64,000 nucleotides of DNA from Paenibacillus dauci (lineage in GTDB: Bacteria > Bacillota > Bacilli > Paenibacillales > Paenibacillaceae). The notes beneath the pieces are model-generated. The model saw only the letters and a list, made by a program, of their open reading frames with translations, had not been told where the DNA came from and did not search any database. Below are positions 35,929 through 44,945 of the stretch, one piece after another. Every line of letters starts with the position of its first letter. Positions within the stretch are counted from its first letter, which is position 1. The position numbers and the translations under genes are program-made. The stretch lies in assembly GCF_000971985.1 (NCBI RefSeq), contig NZ_LAQQ01000002.1:496001-560000 (forward strand), read 5' to 3'.

Positions 35929-36411
35929 ATGACAACTGTAAATAACCAAACTCATACATCCGAGAACACACAGATCGATTCCCTCTACAATGCACTGAAT
36001 ATTCAAATCGCCAACTGGTCTGTACTGTATACCAAACTGCACAACTTCCACTGGTATGTAAAAGGCGAGAACTTCTACACCCTGCATGCCAAATTCGAAG
36101 AACTGTACACTCAGGTAACCGTGTATATGGATGATGTGGCAGAGCGCCTACTGGCTATCGGTGGACGTCCGGTCGCTACAATCAAGGAACAGCTGGAGCT
36201 GTCCACACTGCTGGAAGCAACAGGTAGCGAATCTGCTAACCAGATGGTAACTTCAGTGGTAGAAGACTTTGCTACACTGTCCGGTGAGATGAGCGAAGCC
36301 ATTATACTGGCTGAAGAGCTGGCGGATCACCCAACAGCTGACCTGCTGACAGGTATTCGCGGTGAAGTAGAAAAAGCCGCTTGGATGCTTAACGCTTACC
36401 TGGGCCGCTAA
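35929..36411 (+). CDS. dps: Dps/MrgA-family DNA-protecting ferritin
   Basis: A protein of 160 residues with the Dps ferroxidase signature spread over two helices: LHNFHWYVKGENFYTLHAKFEELYTQVTVYMDDVAERLLAIGG (His, His, Asp, Glu ligands). It forms a dodecamer that oxidises and stores iron and protects DNA from peroxide. An AGAGGA site precedes the ATG. A PerR-like box lies about 30 bases upstream, consistent with peroxide control. Confidence 0.94.
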   Translation: MTTVNNQTHTSENTQIDSLYNALNIQIANWSVLYTKLHNFHWYVKGENFYTLHAKFEELYTQVTVYMDDVAERLLAIGGRPVATIKEQLELSTLLEATGSESANQMVTSVVEDFATLSGEMSEAIILAEELADHPTADLLTGIRGEVEKAAWMLNAYLGR

Positions 36412-36784
36412 TCCCGCGAGGATTTACTGGATTGATCAGAACCTTTTATTAAAAAACAATTGCAATTGTGATAGCAGTACGGTTCATACCCCATCTTGAA
36501 CGTACTGCTCCTATACATTCCCCATACCAGCCTGCCGAGTAGAAGCTATCCTACCCGGCAGGCTTTTTATATGCTGATTTTGTGACAGTTTGTCCCGGTT
36601 ACTGCCAGATCACTTTCGGTTCACGTATAATGGGTAGACGCTAGTATTAAGTAAGTTCGTATAAAAGCCGAAATTGAATGTCCGGTGGCTCACATCTGTA
36701 AGAGTTATTTATCCGTATGTGAATAATAGAAGCAGGGCGGCATAACCCGATATGTGAAATTCATAAAATAATGAGGTGGACAAT
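36412..36784. other. intergenic region between dps and nos
   Basis: It holds a stable hairpin at 36473-36509 without a U-tract, a full terminator at 36529-36568, and the nos promoter region. No gene is seen. Confidence 0.5.
36529..36568 (+). terminator. rho-independent terminator after dps
   Basis: A 14-base-pair stem with one mismatch (AGCCTGCCGAGTAG/CTACCCGGCAGGCT) is followed by five T. Confidence 0.88.
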
Positions 36785-37921
36785 ATGGCGGTAACCTATC
36801 CGCTTGTTCAGGAAGCAGAATCCTTTATCCGTGTATGTTATCAGGAGCTGGGTCACAGTGAAGAACGGATCGCAGCCCGGATGGAAGAAATATATGAAGA
36901 AATTGAGCGTCAGGGAATCTATACCCATACGCTGGAAGAACTCAGTCATGGTGCCAAAATGGCCTGGCGCAACAGCAATCGCTGTATTGGCCGGTTGTTT
37001 TGGGATCATCTGGATGTAAGGGATGCCCGGCAGGCGGAAGGTATCGACCAGATCGCAGCCGAACTACTGGAACATATCCGATATGCGACCAATGGCGGCA
37101 AGATCCGTCCGACGATCACGATTTTCCGTCCGCGTGATGCCGAAGGACGAGAGACACGTATCTGGAATCATCAATTGATCCGATATGCAGGTTATGAGAC
37201 CGAAGAAGGTGTCAAGGGGGATTCTTCATCCCTTTCCTTTACAAGGTTCTGTCAGCATCTGGGCTGGCAGGGAGCAGGAACTGATTTTGATGTGCTGCCG
37301 CTGGTTATAAGTGAGAATAACGGTGCTCCCCGGTGGTATGAGATTCCGCTGCAGGATGTGCTGGAAGTGCCCATGATCCATCCGGATTATCCGGAATTTA
37401 CAGAGCTTGGGCTGAAATGGTATGCTGTTCCCATTGTGTCCGAGATGCGGCTTGATATCGGCGGGATTCAATACACGGCTGCGCCGTTTAACGGATGGTA
37501 TATGGGTACGGAGATCGGTGCCCGTAATTTTGCCGATGAACATCGGTATAATCTGCTGCCAGTGATGGCTCGTCTTATGGGGCTGGATACCATCAGCAAA
37601 TCAACGCTGTGGCAGGATCGTGCACTCGTGGAATTGAATGCTGCAGTACTACATTCCTACAAGCAGGCGGGAGTGAGTATTGTCGATCATCATACGGCTG
37701 CTTCCCAATTTCAGAAATTCGAAGAACGCGAAGCGGCGGCCGGACGTGAAGTGACCGGGAACTGGGTATGGCTGATTCCACCCATGTCTCCGGCAACCAC
37801 GCATATTTTCCATCGTCCATATCCCAACCGGACAGTGACGCCGAACTTCTTTTATCAGGATAAAAAATATGAGCGGAGCGAGACCGGATCGCAGGATGGA
37901 GGCGGCTGCCCGTTTCATTGA
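36785..37921 (+). CDS. nos: bacterial nitric oxide synthase oxygenase
   Basis: The protein has 378 residues, matching bacterial NOS oxygenase domains that lack the reductase part. Heme-ligand Cys67 lies in MAWRNSNRCIGR; the substrate and pterin region includes NGWYMGTEIGARNFAD, and the C-terminal part has the typical NWVWLIPPMSPATTHIFH. It makes nitric oxide from arginine using borrowed cellular reductases and can protect against oxidative stress and antibiotics. The ATG at 36785 has GAGGTGG five bases upstream. A KtrB-like gene follows after 19 bases with no terminator between, so the two are probably co-transcribed. Confidence 0.95.
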   Translation: MAVTYPLVQEAESFIRVCYQELGHSEERIAARMEEIYEEIERQGIYTHTLEELSHGAKMAWRNSNRCIGRLFWDHLDVRDARQAEGIDQIAAELLEHIRYATNGGKIRPTITIFRPRDAEGRETRIWNHQLIRYAGYETEEGVKGDSSSLSFTRFCQHLGWQGAGTDFDVLPLVISENNGAPRWYEIPLQDVLEVPMIHPDYPEFTELGLKWYAVPIVSEMRLDIGGIQYTAAPFNGWYMGTEIGARNFADEHRYNLLPVMARLMGLDTISKSTLWQDRALVELNAAVLHSYKQAGVSIVDHHTAASQFQKFEEREAAAGREVTGNWVWLIPPMSPATTHIFHRPYPNRTVTPNFFYQDKKYERSETGSQDGGGCPFH

Positions 37922-37940
37922 GAGGATGAATAACTAAAAC

Positions 37941-39317
37941 ATGCTAGGATTCGGAAGGAACAAGGGCCCTTATCGGATGAATCAGCAGATGCACAGCTTT
38001 GTCAATCCGGCACGGCTGATTCCGCTCGGATTTGCAGGGCTGATCCTGATCGGGACGCTGCTGCTTCGTCTGCCCATATCAGGTGCACATGGGCATTCCG
38101 TAGGCTGGTTGAATGCCCTTTTTACCGCAACGTCGGCGGTATGTGTGACCGGGCTTGCGGTGATTGATACAGGCACGGCATTCTCCTTGTTTGGACAGGT
38201 CGTGATTATGGTCATGATCCAGATTGGTGGTCTGGGCTTTATGACATTCGGGGTGCTGTTTGCTGTTCTGCTGGGCAAGCAGATCGGACTCAAGCAGCGA
38301 TTGATGATTCAGCAGGCGACCAATGCCTTTTCGACACAGGGATTGGTCAAGCTGTCGCTGAACATTTTCCTGATTGCCTTTGTACTGGAATCGGTAGCCA
38401 TGATTACGCTGGCGCTGCACTGGACCCCTGAGCTTGGATGGAAGCGCGCCTGGTATTACGGGGCTTTTTATGCGATATCTTCATTTAACAATGCGGGATT
38501 TGCACTGGATCCGAACAGTCTGTCTACCCATGTAGGCGATCCCGTAGTCAATACGGTCGTAATTACCCTGTTTGTGATTGGTGGACTGGGATTTATTGTA
38601 CTAACTGATATTTTGCAAAAGCGGAGCTGGCGCCGGTTCTCGCTTAATACCAAGCTGGTACTGACGGCTTCGTTGATTGCCACTGCATTCGGTGTTGCTT
38701 TTGTACTGATAGCAGAGTGGAGCAATCCGGCTACACTGGGTCCGCTCAGTCTGAGCGAGAAGATCTGGGCTGCTTTGTTCCAGGGCGTGATGCCAAGGTC
38801 TTCGGGTTATAACACGGTTAATATCGCCGGACTGATGGCAGCGACCCAGTTTGTATTTATTATCCTCATGTTTATCGGAGCAGCGAGTGGATCGACAGGC
38901 GGCGGAATCAAGATCAATACGTTTGCGATTCTGATTCTGTGTCTATACAGCGTTGTGCGCGGACGGACAGAGATTCATGCTTTTCAGCGGAAGATCAGTT
39001 TTGAAATGGCTTTTCGGGCGCTGGCTGTTATTATGATTTCATTTGGTATTGTGTGTGTGTTGACGATTCTGCTGACGATTACCGAGCATGGATCCAGCGC
39101 CACTTTCCTTGCGATCTTTTATGAATCCGTCTCTGCATTTGGAACGGTGGGATCTTCGATGGGAATCACTCCTCATCTTTCTCCTGCCGGCAAACTGATC
39201 GTCATTGTAACTATGTATATCGGACGTCTCGGTCCTCTGGCATTGGCATTTGCCCTGGCACAGACAAGACGCCCGCCGAAATACAGTTATCCGGAAGAGA
39301 AGGTTCTGATCGGTTAA
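37941..39317 (+). CDS. ktrB: TrkH/KtrB-family potassium channel subunit
   Basis: A membrane protein of 458 residues with four membrane-pore-membrane repeats. The selectivity-filter loops can be read as TSAVCVTGLAVIDT, SSFNNAGFALDPN, PRSSGYNTVNI and SAFGTVGSSMGIT, each with the conserved Gly, and IGAASGSTGGGIKINTF is the gate-region loop. KtrB works with a cytoplasmic KtrA gating ring, which is not encoded nearby. The start is uncertain: GAGAGGA is 13-14 bases before the ATG at 37941, and the in-frame ATG at 37977 has no site. It is downstream of nos. Confidence 0.9.
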   Translation: MLGFGRNKGPYRMNQQMHSFVNPARLIPLGFAGLILIGTLLLRLPISGAHGHSVGWLNALFTATSAVCVTGLAVIDTGTAFSLFGQVVIMVMIQIGGLGFMTFGVLFAVLLGKQIGLKQRLMIQQATNAFSTQGLVKLSLNIFLIAFVLESVAMITLALHWTPELGWKRAWYYGAFYAISSFNNAGFALDPNSLSTHVGDPVVNTVVITLFVIGGLGFIVLTDILQKRSWRRFSLNTKLVLTASLIATAFGVAFVLIAEWSNPATLGPLSLSEKIWAALFQGVMPRSSGYNTVNIAGLMAATQFVFIILMFIGAASGSTGGGIKINTFAILILCLYSVVRGRTEIHAFQRKISFEMAFRALAVIMISFGIVCVLTILLTITEHGSSATFLAIFYESVSAFGTVGSSMGITPHLSPAGKLIVIVTMYIGRLGPLALAFALAQTRRPPKYSYPEEKVLIG

Positions 39318-39356
39318 TGTCTCGATAATAAATAAAGTGAATGAATTGGAATGCTC

Positions 39357-39415
39357 AAAAAGCCTGCTTGTCTGCCAAAGGTGTCTGAACCTCTGGTGGA
39401 TAAGCAGGCTTTTTG
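39357..39415. terminator. bidirectional terminator between ktrB and the ABC permease
   Basis: The stem AAAAAGCCTGCTT/AAGCAGGCTTTTT has a long, partly structured loop and lies between convergent genes. Confidence 0.85.
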
Positions 39416-39511
39416 GATGGAGCTCTACAGGCCATTTGTATACTCTGCAGCTGGAATCTTCCTTTGCATGCATGTTAATGAAAATTCCCGAATGGAAAAT
39501 GTCCGGCTGAT

Positions 39512-40165
39512 TCAGTTCATGCGTCGCTCCCACCAGTTCAGCAGCTTGCTCAGTGAATAGGTAAGGATCAGGTAAATGATTGCTGCGGTCAGATACGGTT
39601 CCCAGATGCGCATATACTGTCCGCGCATCACATTGGCATAATACATCAGCTCTTTGGCAGCAATCACGGTGAGCAGGGAAGAGTCCTTGATCAGCACGAT
39701 AAATTCATTGCCAAAAGCCGGCACCATTCGCTTGATGGCCTGGGGCAGAATGATATACCTCATCGTCTGGCGATGCGTCATACCCAGCGATAGCGAAGCC
39801 TCGGTCTGCCCTTTCTCGACAGACTGGATACCGGCCCTGAAGATCTCGGCCGTGTACGCTGCCGAATTAAGTGTCATCGATAGTACGGCGGCAATCATCA
39901 CATCGGTATGACCGACCAGCGCCGGTACCACACCAAAATGTACAATCAGAATCTGCACGAGCAGCGGTGTCCCACGGAAAAAGTTGATATAACAAGCCGC
40001 TGGCAGACGGAAGTAGGCATGGGTGGACATCCTGCCAAAACCGACAATCAATCCAAGCAGTGAACCAAGGATAATAGAAAGGATGGAGATCCCGATCGTA
40101 AGCAGAGTTCCCCGTAGCAGCATGGGCAGGTAATACAGAATGATATCAAAACGGAATTCCTGCAT
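39512..40165 (-). CDS. polar amino-acid ABC transporter permease
   Basis: A permease of 217 residues of the HisMQ family with about five membrane segments (GTLLTIGISILSIILGSLLGLIVG) and the EAA-type loop ETSLSLGMTHRQTMRYIILPQA-like region (written here as EASLSLGMTHRQ..ILPQAIKRMVPAFGNEF). It is four bases from the receptor gene. No ATPase gene follows, so the transporter must share one encoded elsewhere. The substrate is probably a polar amino acid or cystine. Confidence 0.9.
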   Translation of the reverse strand: MQEFRFDIILYYLPMLLRGTLLTIGISILSIILGSLLGLIVGFGRMSTHAYFRLPAACYINFFRGTPLLVQILIVHFGVVPALVGHTDVMIAAVLSMTLNSAAYTAEIFRAGIQSVEKGQTEASLSLGMTHRQTMRYIILPQAIKRMVPAFGNEFIVLIKDSSLLTVIAAKELMYYANVMRGQYMRIWEPYLTAAIIYLILTYSLSKLLNWWERRMN

Positions 40166-40168
40166 AAC

Positions 40169-41014
40169 TTAGCCTTTGGCCATAGCTGCTTTGAGATTGG
40201 TCAGATCTGGTTCTTCGCCAAACCATGTTTTGTAGATCTGGGCATAGGTGCCGTTGTCGATAACCTTCTGAATAGCCGGGTCCAGCTTGGCTTTCAGTTC
40301 GCTGCCTTTGGGATAGATAATGCCATAATACTCGGAATCAAAGTTCTGGGAGTCTGCGATACTCACCAGATTTTTGTCCGGGTTATTTTTGATATACTCA
40401 CGTACCACCGCGATATCCGCGACAACAGCGTCTGCTCCGCCGCTGTCCAGTTCCATCAGTGCGAGTGCATTGCTTTCGAATTTGCTGAGGCCCGGATTAT
40501 TCGCACCCATAATACCGGACATCAGAATATCCGCAGTAGTGCCATTCTGTACTGCGACTTTTTTATCCTTGAGATCCAGCGCGGATTTTACGGAACTACC
40601 CTGTTTGACCATGATAATATTGGTCGATTCAAAATAAGGCAGGGAAAACTCGTAGCTGTCCTTGCGTTCATCGGTAATAGAGACCGATGAAATGCCCGCC
40701 TGGTATTCGGTTCCCTGGCGCACACTCTCCAGCATGGTATCCCAGCCGACATTGGTCACTTCATGCTCCAGTCCCGCTTCTTTCATAACGGCTGCGATAA
40801 AGTCGATATCGAATCCTTTGACCTGATCCAGATCCATAAATTCCATTGGTGCATAAGAAGCATCGGTAGCGAATCGGATAGGTCCGCTGGGTGTAGCAGG
40901 TGCAACGGAATCGCTGCTAGCTGCAGATGGAGGATCCTGGGCAGGTGCCTGTCCGCAGGCGGATAACAAACTCAATATCAATGTTAAATAAACTAACAAA
41001 TACCCCTTTTTCAT
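40169..41014 (-). CDS. amino-acid ABC transporter substrate-binding lipoprotein
   Basis: The protein has 281 residues with a lipoprotein signal peptide (LVYLTLILSLLSAC, lipobox LSAC), a short Ala/Pro/Ser linker and a family-3 solute-binding fold (IRFATDASYAPMEFMD, VKGFDIDFIAAVMKEAGL, GISSVSITDERK). It captures an amino acid outside the membrane for the permease gene that follows. AGGGGGT precedes the ATG. Promoter elements are at 41051-41079. Confidence 0.92.
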   Translation of the reverse strand: MKKGYLLVYLTLILSLLSACGQAPAQDPPSAASSDSVAPATPSGPIRFATDASYAPMEFMDLDQVKGFDIDFIAAVMKEAGLEHEVTNVGWDTMLESVRQGTEYQAGISSVSITDERKDSYEFSLPYFESTNIIMVKQGSSVKSALDLKDKKVAVQNGTTADILMSGIMGANNPGLSKFESNALALMELDSGGADAVVADIAVVREYIKNNPDKNLVSIADSQNFDSEYYGIIYPKGSELKAKLDPAIQKVIDNGTYAQIYKTWFGEEPDLTNLKAAMAKG

Positions 41015-41050
41015 TATGTGACCCCCTAATATGTAGAATGTATTGTAGAG

Positions 41051-41079
41051 ATTCTAACAAGAAATATAAGGGATAACAA
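41051..41079 (-). promoter_or_regulatory. promoter of the amino-acid ABC genes
   Basis: On the minus strand, TTGTTA (41079-41074), 17 bases, then TAGAAT (41056-41051), about 37 bases before the receptor ATG. It is a reasonable sigma-A match. Confidence 0.55.
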
Positions 41080-41137
41080 TATAATTATAAGATATATGTT
41101 AGTTTATTTTACATTAAGTTATTATGTTCATTTCGAA

Positions 41138-41671
41138 TCAGGAATGGAAAGCTATATCTATAGACTGCAAGTTAGCAAATCTTCCATTCCATACCTGTTG
41201 ATGATGCTGGATAATCTGTTGAGCGTTTAATATGCTATTATCCAGCGTACTATGGCTATCTATTGCAATCAGATTACGTTGATAGCCGAGGCTATAGGCT
41301 GCACGAATGGTCGTATCCAGGCAGAACTCTGTCTGTGCACCGGCGAAAATGAGCTGCTCGATCCCATTCTGCTTCAGCCATTCCAGCAGTTCGGTCTGGT
41401 AAAAAGAATCCCAGCTCGTTTTGCGGATCACTGTATCTTCAGGCTGGCGGGCTAACTGGCTGCAGATCTGCCATTCAGGCGTATCTACATAGAGTTCTTC
41501 TCCTGGCGTATAGCTGGTATGCTGAATAAATACAATCGGTACCTGGGCATGGCGTGCTCCTGCAATCCATTCATTGACATGGGTGATCAGCTGTTCCCTG
41601 TTATACAGCGCATTCTCTTCTCCCATAAAAAAGATTTCCTGCATATCGATAATGATCAATGCCTGCTTCAT
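41138..41671 (-). CDS. isochorismatase-like cysteine hydrolase
   Basis: A protein of 177 residues of the isochorismatase superfamily: Asp9 in IIIDMQ, Lys in VIRKTSWDSF and Cys in GAQTEFCLDTTIRAA form the Asp-Lys-Cys triad of nicotinamidase-like amidohydrolases. It is cytoplasmic. The substrate is unknown; nicotinamide, carbamoyl compounds or similar amides are possible. GAGAGGA precedes the ATG. It is transcribed alone. Confidence 0.88.
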   Translation of the reverse strand: MKQALIIIDMQEIFFMGEENALYNREQLITHVNEWIAGARHAQVPIVFIQHTSYTPGEELYVDTPEWQICSQLARQPEDTVIRKTSWDSFYQTELLEWLKQNGIEQLIFAGAQTEFCLDTTIRAAYSLGYQRNLIAIDSHSTLDNSILNAQQIIQHHQQVWNGRFANLQSIDIAFHS

Positions 41672-41887
41672 ACCAATTCATCCTCTCCATATGTAATAAG
41701 CCATTATTATACCGAAAACCCGGTCATCCGGTGCAGCAAATTACAATATGAGGTAGAACTTCACTGGCAATATAACAAGTACAGACTCTACGATTGTAAT
41801 GATTAGCGTTTTGGAGAGAGTTATGGAACAATATATGTATAACCTGCCTACAAGAGCAGAGAATATGAACGTAAAGGATGGAGACAA

Positions 41888-42835
41888 ATGAACGAACAAC
41901 GAATCGAAATCAGCAAAAATGTACTAACCGACTGTCTGGGTCTTCAGCCTGGTGAATCCCTGGTTGTCGTAACCGATGACAGCCGCAAAGAACTGGCGGA
42001 ATCCCTCTATGAAGCGGGTAAGCGTCTGGGCGCCGAATCCATGCTGATGGTCATGCAGGAGCGCAGCAAATCGGGTGAAGAACCACCGGCTTCTATCGCG
42101 ATGGCCATGATGAACGCTTCGGTAGCTGTCTGTGTGACACGTTATTCCCTGACCCATACCTCGGCCCGCAAGCAGGCCGCCGCAGCCGGTGCACGCGTAG
42201 CGACCATGCCGGGCATTACGGAGAATATGTTCACCCACGGAGCAATAACTGCCGAATATTCCAAGGTCAAGGAATTGACGGAAAAAGTAACACAGATGCT
42301 AACCCGTGCTTCCAGCGTACGTATTGAAAAAGATGGCTACAGTCTGAATTTCTCTATTGATAGCAGAGAGGGAGTGCCGAGCACAGGCCTGTATCTGAAT
42401 CCTGGCGAATCCGGTAATCTGCCTTCGGGTGAAGCGTATATTGCACCGCTGGAAGGTACAGCAGAAGGCCAAATTCTGGCAGACGGTTCGGTAGCTGGCC
42501 TCGGAGCATTGAACAGTCCGCTGCTGCTGACGGTAGCAGATGGCAGATTGATCGCTGCCGAAGGCGACAAAGGCGATGAACTGCTGCGTATGCTTGGAGA
42601 TGACCAGGGACGTATGCTGGGCGAGTTCGGTATCGGTACAAATGACAAAGCACGCATTACCGGCATCGTGCTGGAAGATGAGAAAGTATACGGTACGATT
42701 CATGTTGCTTTTGGCAGCAATAATACATTTGGCGGTACTGTAGCGGCTGGCGTACATATTGATATCGTGGTGAAGCAGCCTGATGTATATCTGGATGATC
42801 AGCTAATTATGCGTGCCGGCGAACTGCTTGGTTAA
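41888..42835 (+). CDS. M29 aminopeptidase / NicX-like metalloprotein
   Basis: The protein has 315 residues. The C-terminal half has metal-site-like motifs shared by M29 aminopeptidases and the NicX dioxygenase family: GEFGIGTN, LEDEKVYGTIHVAFGSNNTFGG, GVHIDIVVKQPDV. Its length is closer to NicX-type proteins (about 350) than to AmpS/PepS (about 410). The start is ATG with a GGATGGAGA site. A PucR regulator follows after 46 bases on the same strand. It could be a peptidase or a ring-cleaving enzyme; sequence alone does not decide. Confidence 0.75.
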   Translation: MNEQRIEISKNVLTDCLGLQPGESLVVVTDDSRKELAESLYEAGKRLGAESMLMVMQERSKSGEEPPASIAMAMMNASVAVCVTRYSLTHTSARKQAAAAGARVATMPGITENMFTHGAITAEYSKVKELTEKVTQMLTRASSVRIEKDGYSLNFSIDSREGVPSTGLYLNPGESGNLPSGEAYIAPLEGTAEGQILADGSVAGLGALNSPLLLTVADGRLIAAEGDKGDELLRMLGDDQGRMLGEFGIGTNDKARITGIVLEDEKVYGTIHVAFGSNNTFGGTVAAGVHIDIVVKQPDVYLDDQLIMRAGELLG

Positions 42836-42881
42836 ATGGCAGGCACAACGTACGAATCTGCGATAACGGCGGTGAAATAAA

Positions 42882-44423
42882 ATGAAGACAACAGGAGTTA
42901 CACTGCGCGAGCTGCTGCAGATTCCGCTGCTGCAGCGTGCGCGCGTGATTAGTGGGGAGCGGGGACTGGAGCGGTCCGTGCAATTTATCGATATTATGGA
43001 GACGCCCGATTTGGAAGAAGGAATACGAGAAGATGTGCTGCTTATGACAACAGCCTATTTTATACGCGATGAGCCGAAGCGACTGTCGGACATGATTATA
43101 GCTCTGTCAAAGGGTGGTGCAGCCGCGCTTGCGATCAAGCCAGCGCATTTTCTCAAGGAAATACCAGACGAGGCGATACAGCTAAGTGAACAGTACGGCA
43201 TGCCGCTGATTGAGCTGCCTTCCGATATTCCGTATACCGAGATTACCCAGGCGGTTATGGAACGGGTACTGGATCGCCAGGCTTCTATCCTGCAGCGTTC
43301 GGACGAGGTATACCGCAAACTCACCATGATGGTACTGGAGAATATTGGTATTCAGGCAGTCAATGATCATGTATCCGAGCTGCTCAAGGCACCGGTGGCG
43401 GTTATTGACAATACCGGGGTGACTATCGTCTCCTCTCCGGCAGGTTGGGATTACAGACAGGCATCTTATCCACTCAGCTGGAATATCAATGTGGATCGGC
43501 GCAGTGTCGCCCGTCTGATCGTAGATAAAGAAAAGCTGGACGCGATGGAAGAGGTCGGTGTCGAGCAGTCCCGACTGGTGCTGGCGCTGGAGCTAATGCG
43601 CAACCGGATTATCGAGGATACAGAGAGTCGTTTGCGCGGCAACTTTATCGATGAACTGATGACGCCGCCGGTTCCACCGCGGTCAGAAGTAGAGCAGCGC
43701 GGCCGTCAGCTAGGCATGAATCCGGCGCAGCAGTGGGAGATTGTCGTGATCGAGGGCCAGACTGCTCCCGAAGAGGAGTGGATGAACCATCTGCTGGCTA
43801 TCGAGGCGGAGAAATATGGAGTTCGTCCTCATATCGAATTCCGCAGTAACCGTGCGATTTTGTTCCTGCCTACTCCGCCTGCCGAGCAGGAACAGGCTGA
43901 CGTTAACGGGGAACAGGAGATTCCGTGGGATACGATTATCGCGGGCTGGCTGAATGATCGTGAGGGACGTCTGCACGGCTACCGGGCTGGTATTGGGCGG
44001 CCGAAATGGCTGTGGGATATTCACCATGGATACAGTGAGGCACGCAGCGCGCTTACCATCTCGCGTCGTCTGAGCGGTGGTGGTTCGCTCACAGCCTATC
44101 AGGATGTAGAGATTTATCATCTGCTGCGCGGCTCGGTCGATGAACGTGGATTTGGTGAACTGTTCGATCGCAAGCTGGGACGGCTCAAGCAGTACGATGA
44201 AGAGCATCATAGTGAGCTGCTGCGCACGCTGTTCTTTTATCTGGACAGTCGCGGCAGTCTGATGGATACAGCGAGTCAGCTGTTTATTCACCGCAACTCG
44301 GTCAAATACCGGCTGGATCGCATACGCGAAATGACTGGTATAGACCTGAATGATCCGCACGAGCAGTTCATTATGCATATGTGCCTGATTTATTATTATC
44401 TGATGGAACATCCTGAAGATTAG
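42882..44423 (+). CDS. PucR-family transcriptional regulator
   Basis: The protein has 513 residues: an N-terminal PucR sensor domain (about 1-130, LRELLQIPLLQRARVISGERGLERSV, MLQR-type core), a central GGDEF-like region, and a C-terminal helix-turn-helix (LFFYLDSRGSLMDTASQLFIHRNSVKYRLDRIREMTG). PucR proteins activate nitrogen-compound catabolism genes such as purine or amide breakdown. GGCGGTGA precedes the ATG. Linkage to the upstream M29/NicX-like gene suggests that gene as target. Confidence 0.88.
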   Translation: MKTTGVTLRELLQIPLLQRARVISGERGLERSVQFIDIMETPDLEEGIREDVLLMTTAYFIRDEPKRLSDMIIALSKGGAAALAIKPAHFLKEIPDEAIQLSEQYGMPLIELPSDIPYTEITQAVMERVLDRQASILQRSDEVYRKLTMMVLENIGIQAVNDHVSELLKAPVAVIDNTGVTIVSSPAGWDYRQASYPLSWNINVDRRSVARLIVDKEKLDAMEEVGVEQSRLVLALELMRNRIIEDTESRLRGNFIDELMTPPVPPRSEVEQRGRQLGMNPAQQWEIVVIEGQTAPEEEWMNHLLAIEAEKYGVRPHIEFRSNRAILFLPTPPAEQEQADVNGEQEIPWDTIIAGWLNDREGRLHGYRAGIGRPKWLWDIHHGYSEARSALTISRRLSGGGSLTAYQDVEIYHLLRGSVDERGFGELFDRKLGRLKQYDEEHHSELLRTLFFYLDSRGSLMDTASQLFIHRNSVKYRLDRIREMTGIDLNDPHEQFIMHMCLIYYYLMEHPED

Positions 44424-44444
44424 TAGATACAAGGAGGCTTTCTT

Positions 44445-44849
44445 ATGCTGGACAGCTTGTTCAATCGCTTGGCAGCTCCCTATACTCATATACAGCGTAC
44501 AGGATATGGATGTATCGGCAGTGCGGATGACTGCCACCTGTTTGTCCAGGATGGTGCGGCAGGAGCCCGGTGGACCCAGAATTTGTCTATCGATCCGCAG
44601 ACCATCGCTCTTCGGCTGATGCCGACATACAGGCAAATGCAGAAAGCGAAATTTCGTCTGCCTATATCACTCGCAGCATGCAGCTGTTTTGATTTCTTGC
44701 AGATACCGCTAACCATGCTGACCCAGCTCCAACCCGGCGAGCTGCCTCTGAGCAGACTGACCATCATAGACTGCGGCAAGCCATTAAAAGGCATGCAGCA
44801 TCTGTTTGACGAGGCTCGTTACGAGACATTTGATATCCAGTTTTCCTGA
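44445..44849 (+). CDS. hypothetical protein after pucR
   Basis: A protein of 134 residues without recognised family, signal or membrane segment. It begins MLDSLFNRLAAPYTHIQRTG and contains four cysteines, including AACSCFDFLQ. A strong AAGGAGG site precedes the ATG, and it lies 21 bases after the pucR stop codon and ahead of a strong terminator, so it is very probably a real third gene of this operon. Confidence 0.65.
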   Translation: MLDSLFNRLAAPYTHIQRTGYGCIGSADDCHLFVQDGAAGARWTQNLSIDPQTIALRLMPTYRQMQKAKFRLPISLAACSCFDFLQIPLTMLTQLQPGELPLSRLTIIDCGKPLKGMQHLFDEARYETFDIQFS

Positions 44850-44885
44850 TCGAACCTTCCGATCTCGCACTGTTCCTTCCTGTAT

Positions 44886-44945
44886 GCCCATACCAAAAAG
44901 CAATGCCTGTGCTCCCAAGCTGAGGCATTGCTTTTTGGTATGGGC
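44886..44945. terminator. long perfect inverted repeat, terminator
   Basis: A 23-base-pair perfect stem (44886-44908 with 44923-44945) with a 14-base loop. The T-run (CTTTTTGG) lies within the stem. It ends the operon of the PucR regulator. The stem is unusually long for a simple terminator. Confidence 0.85.
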
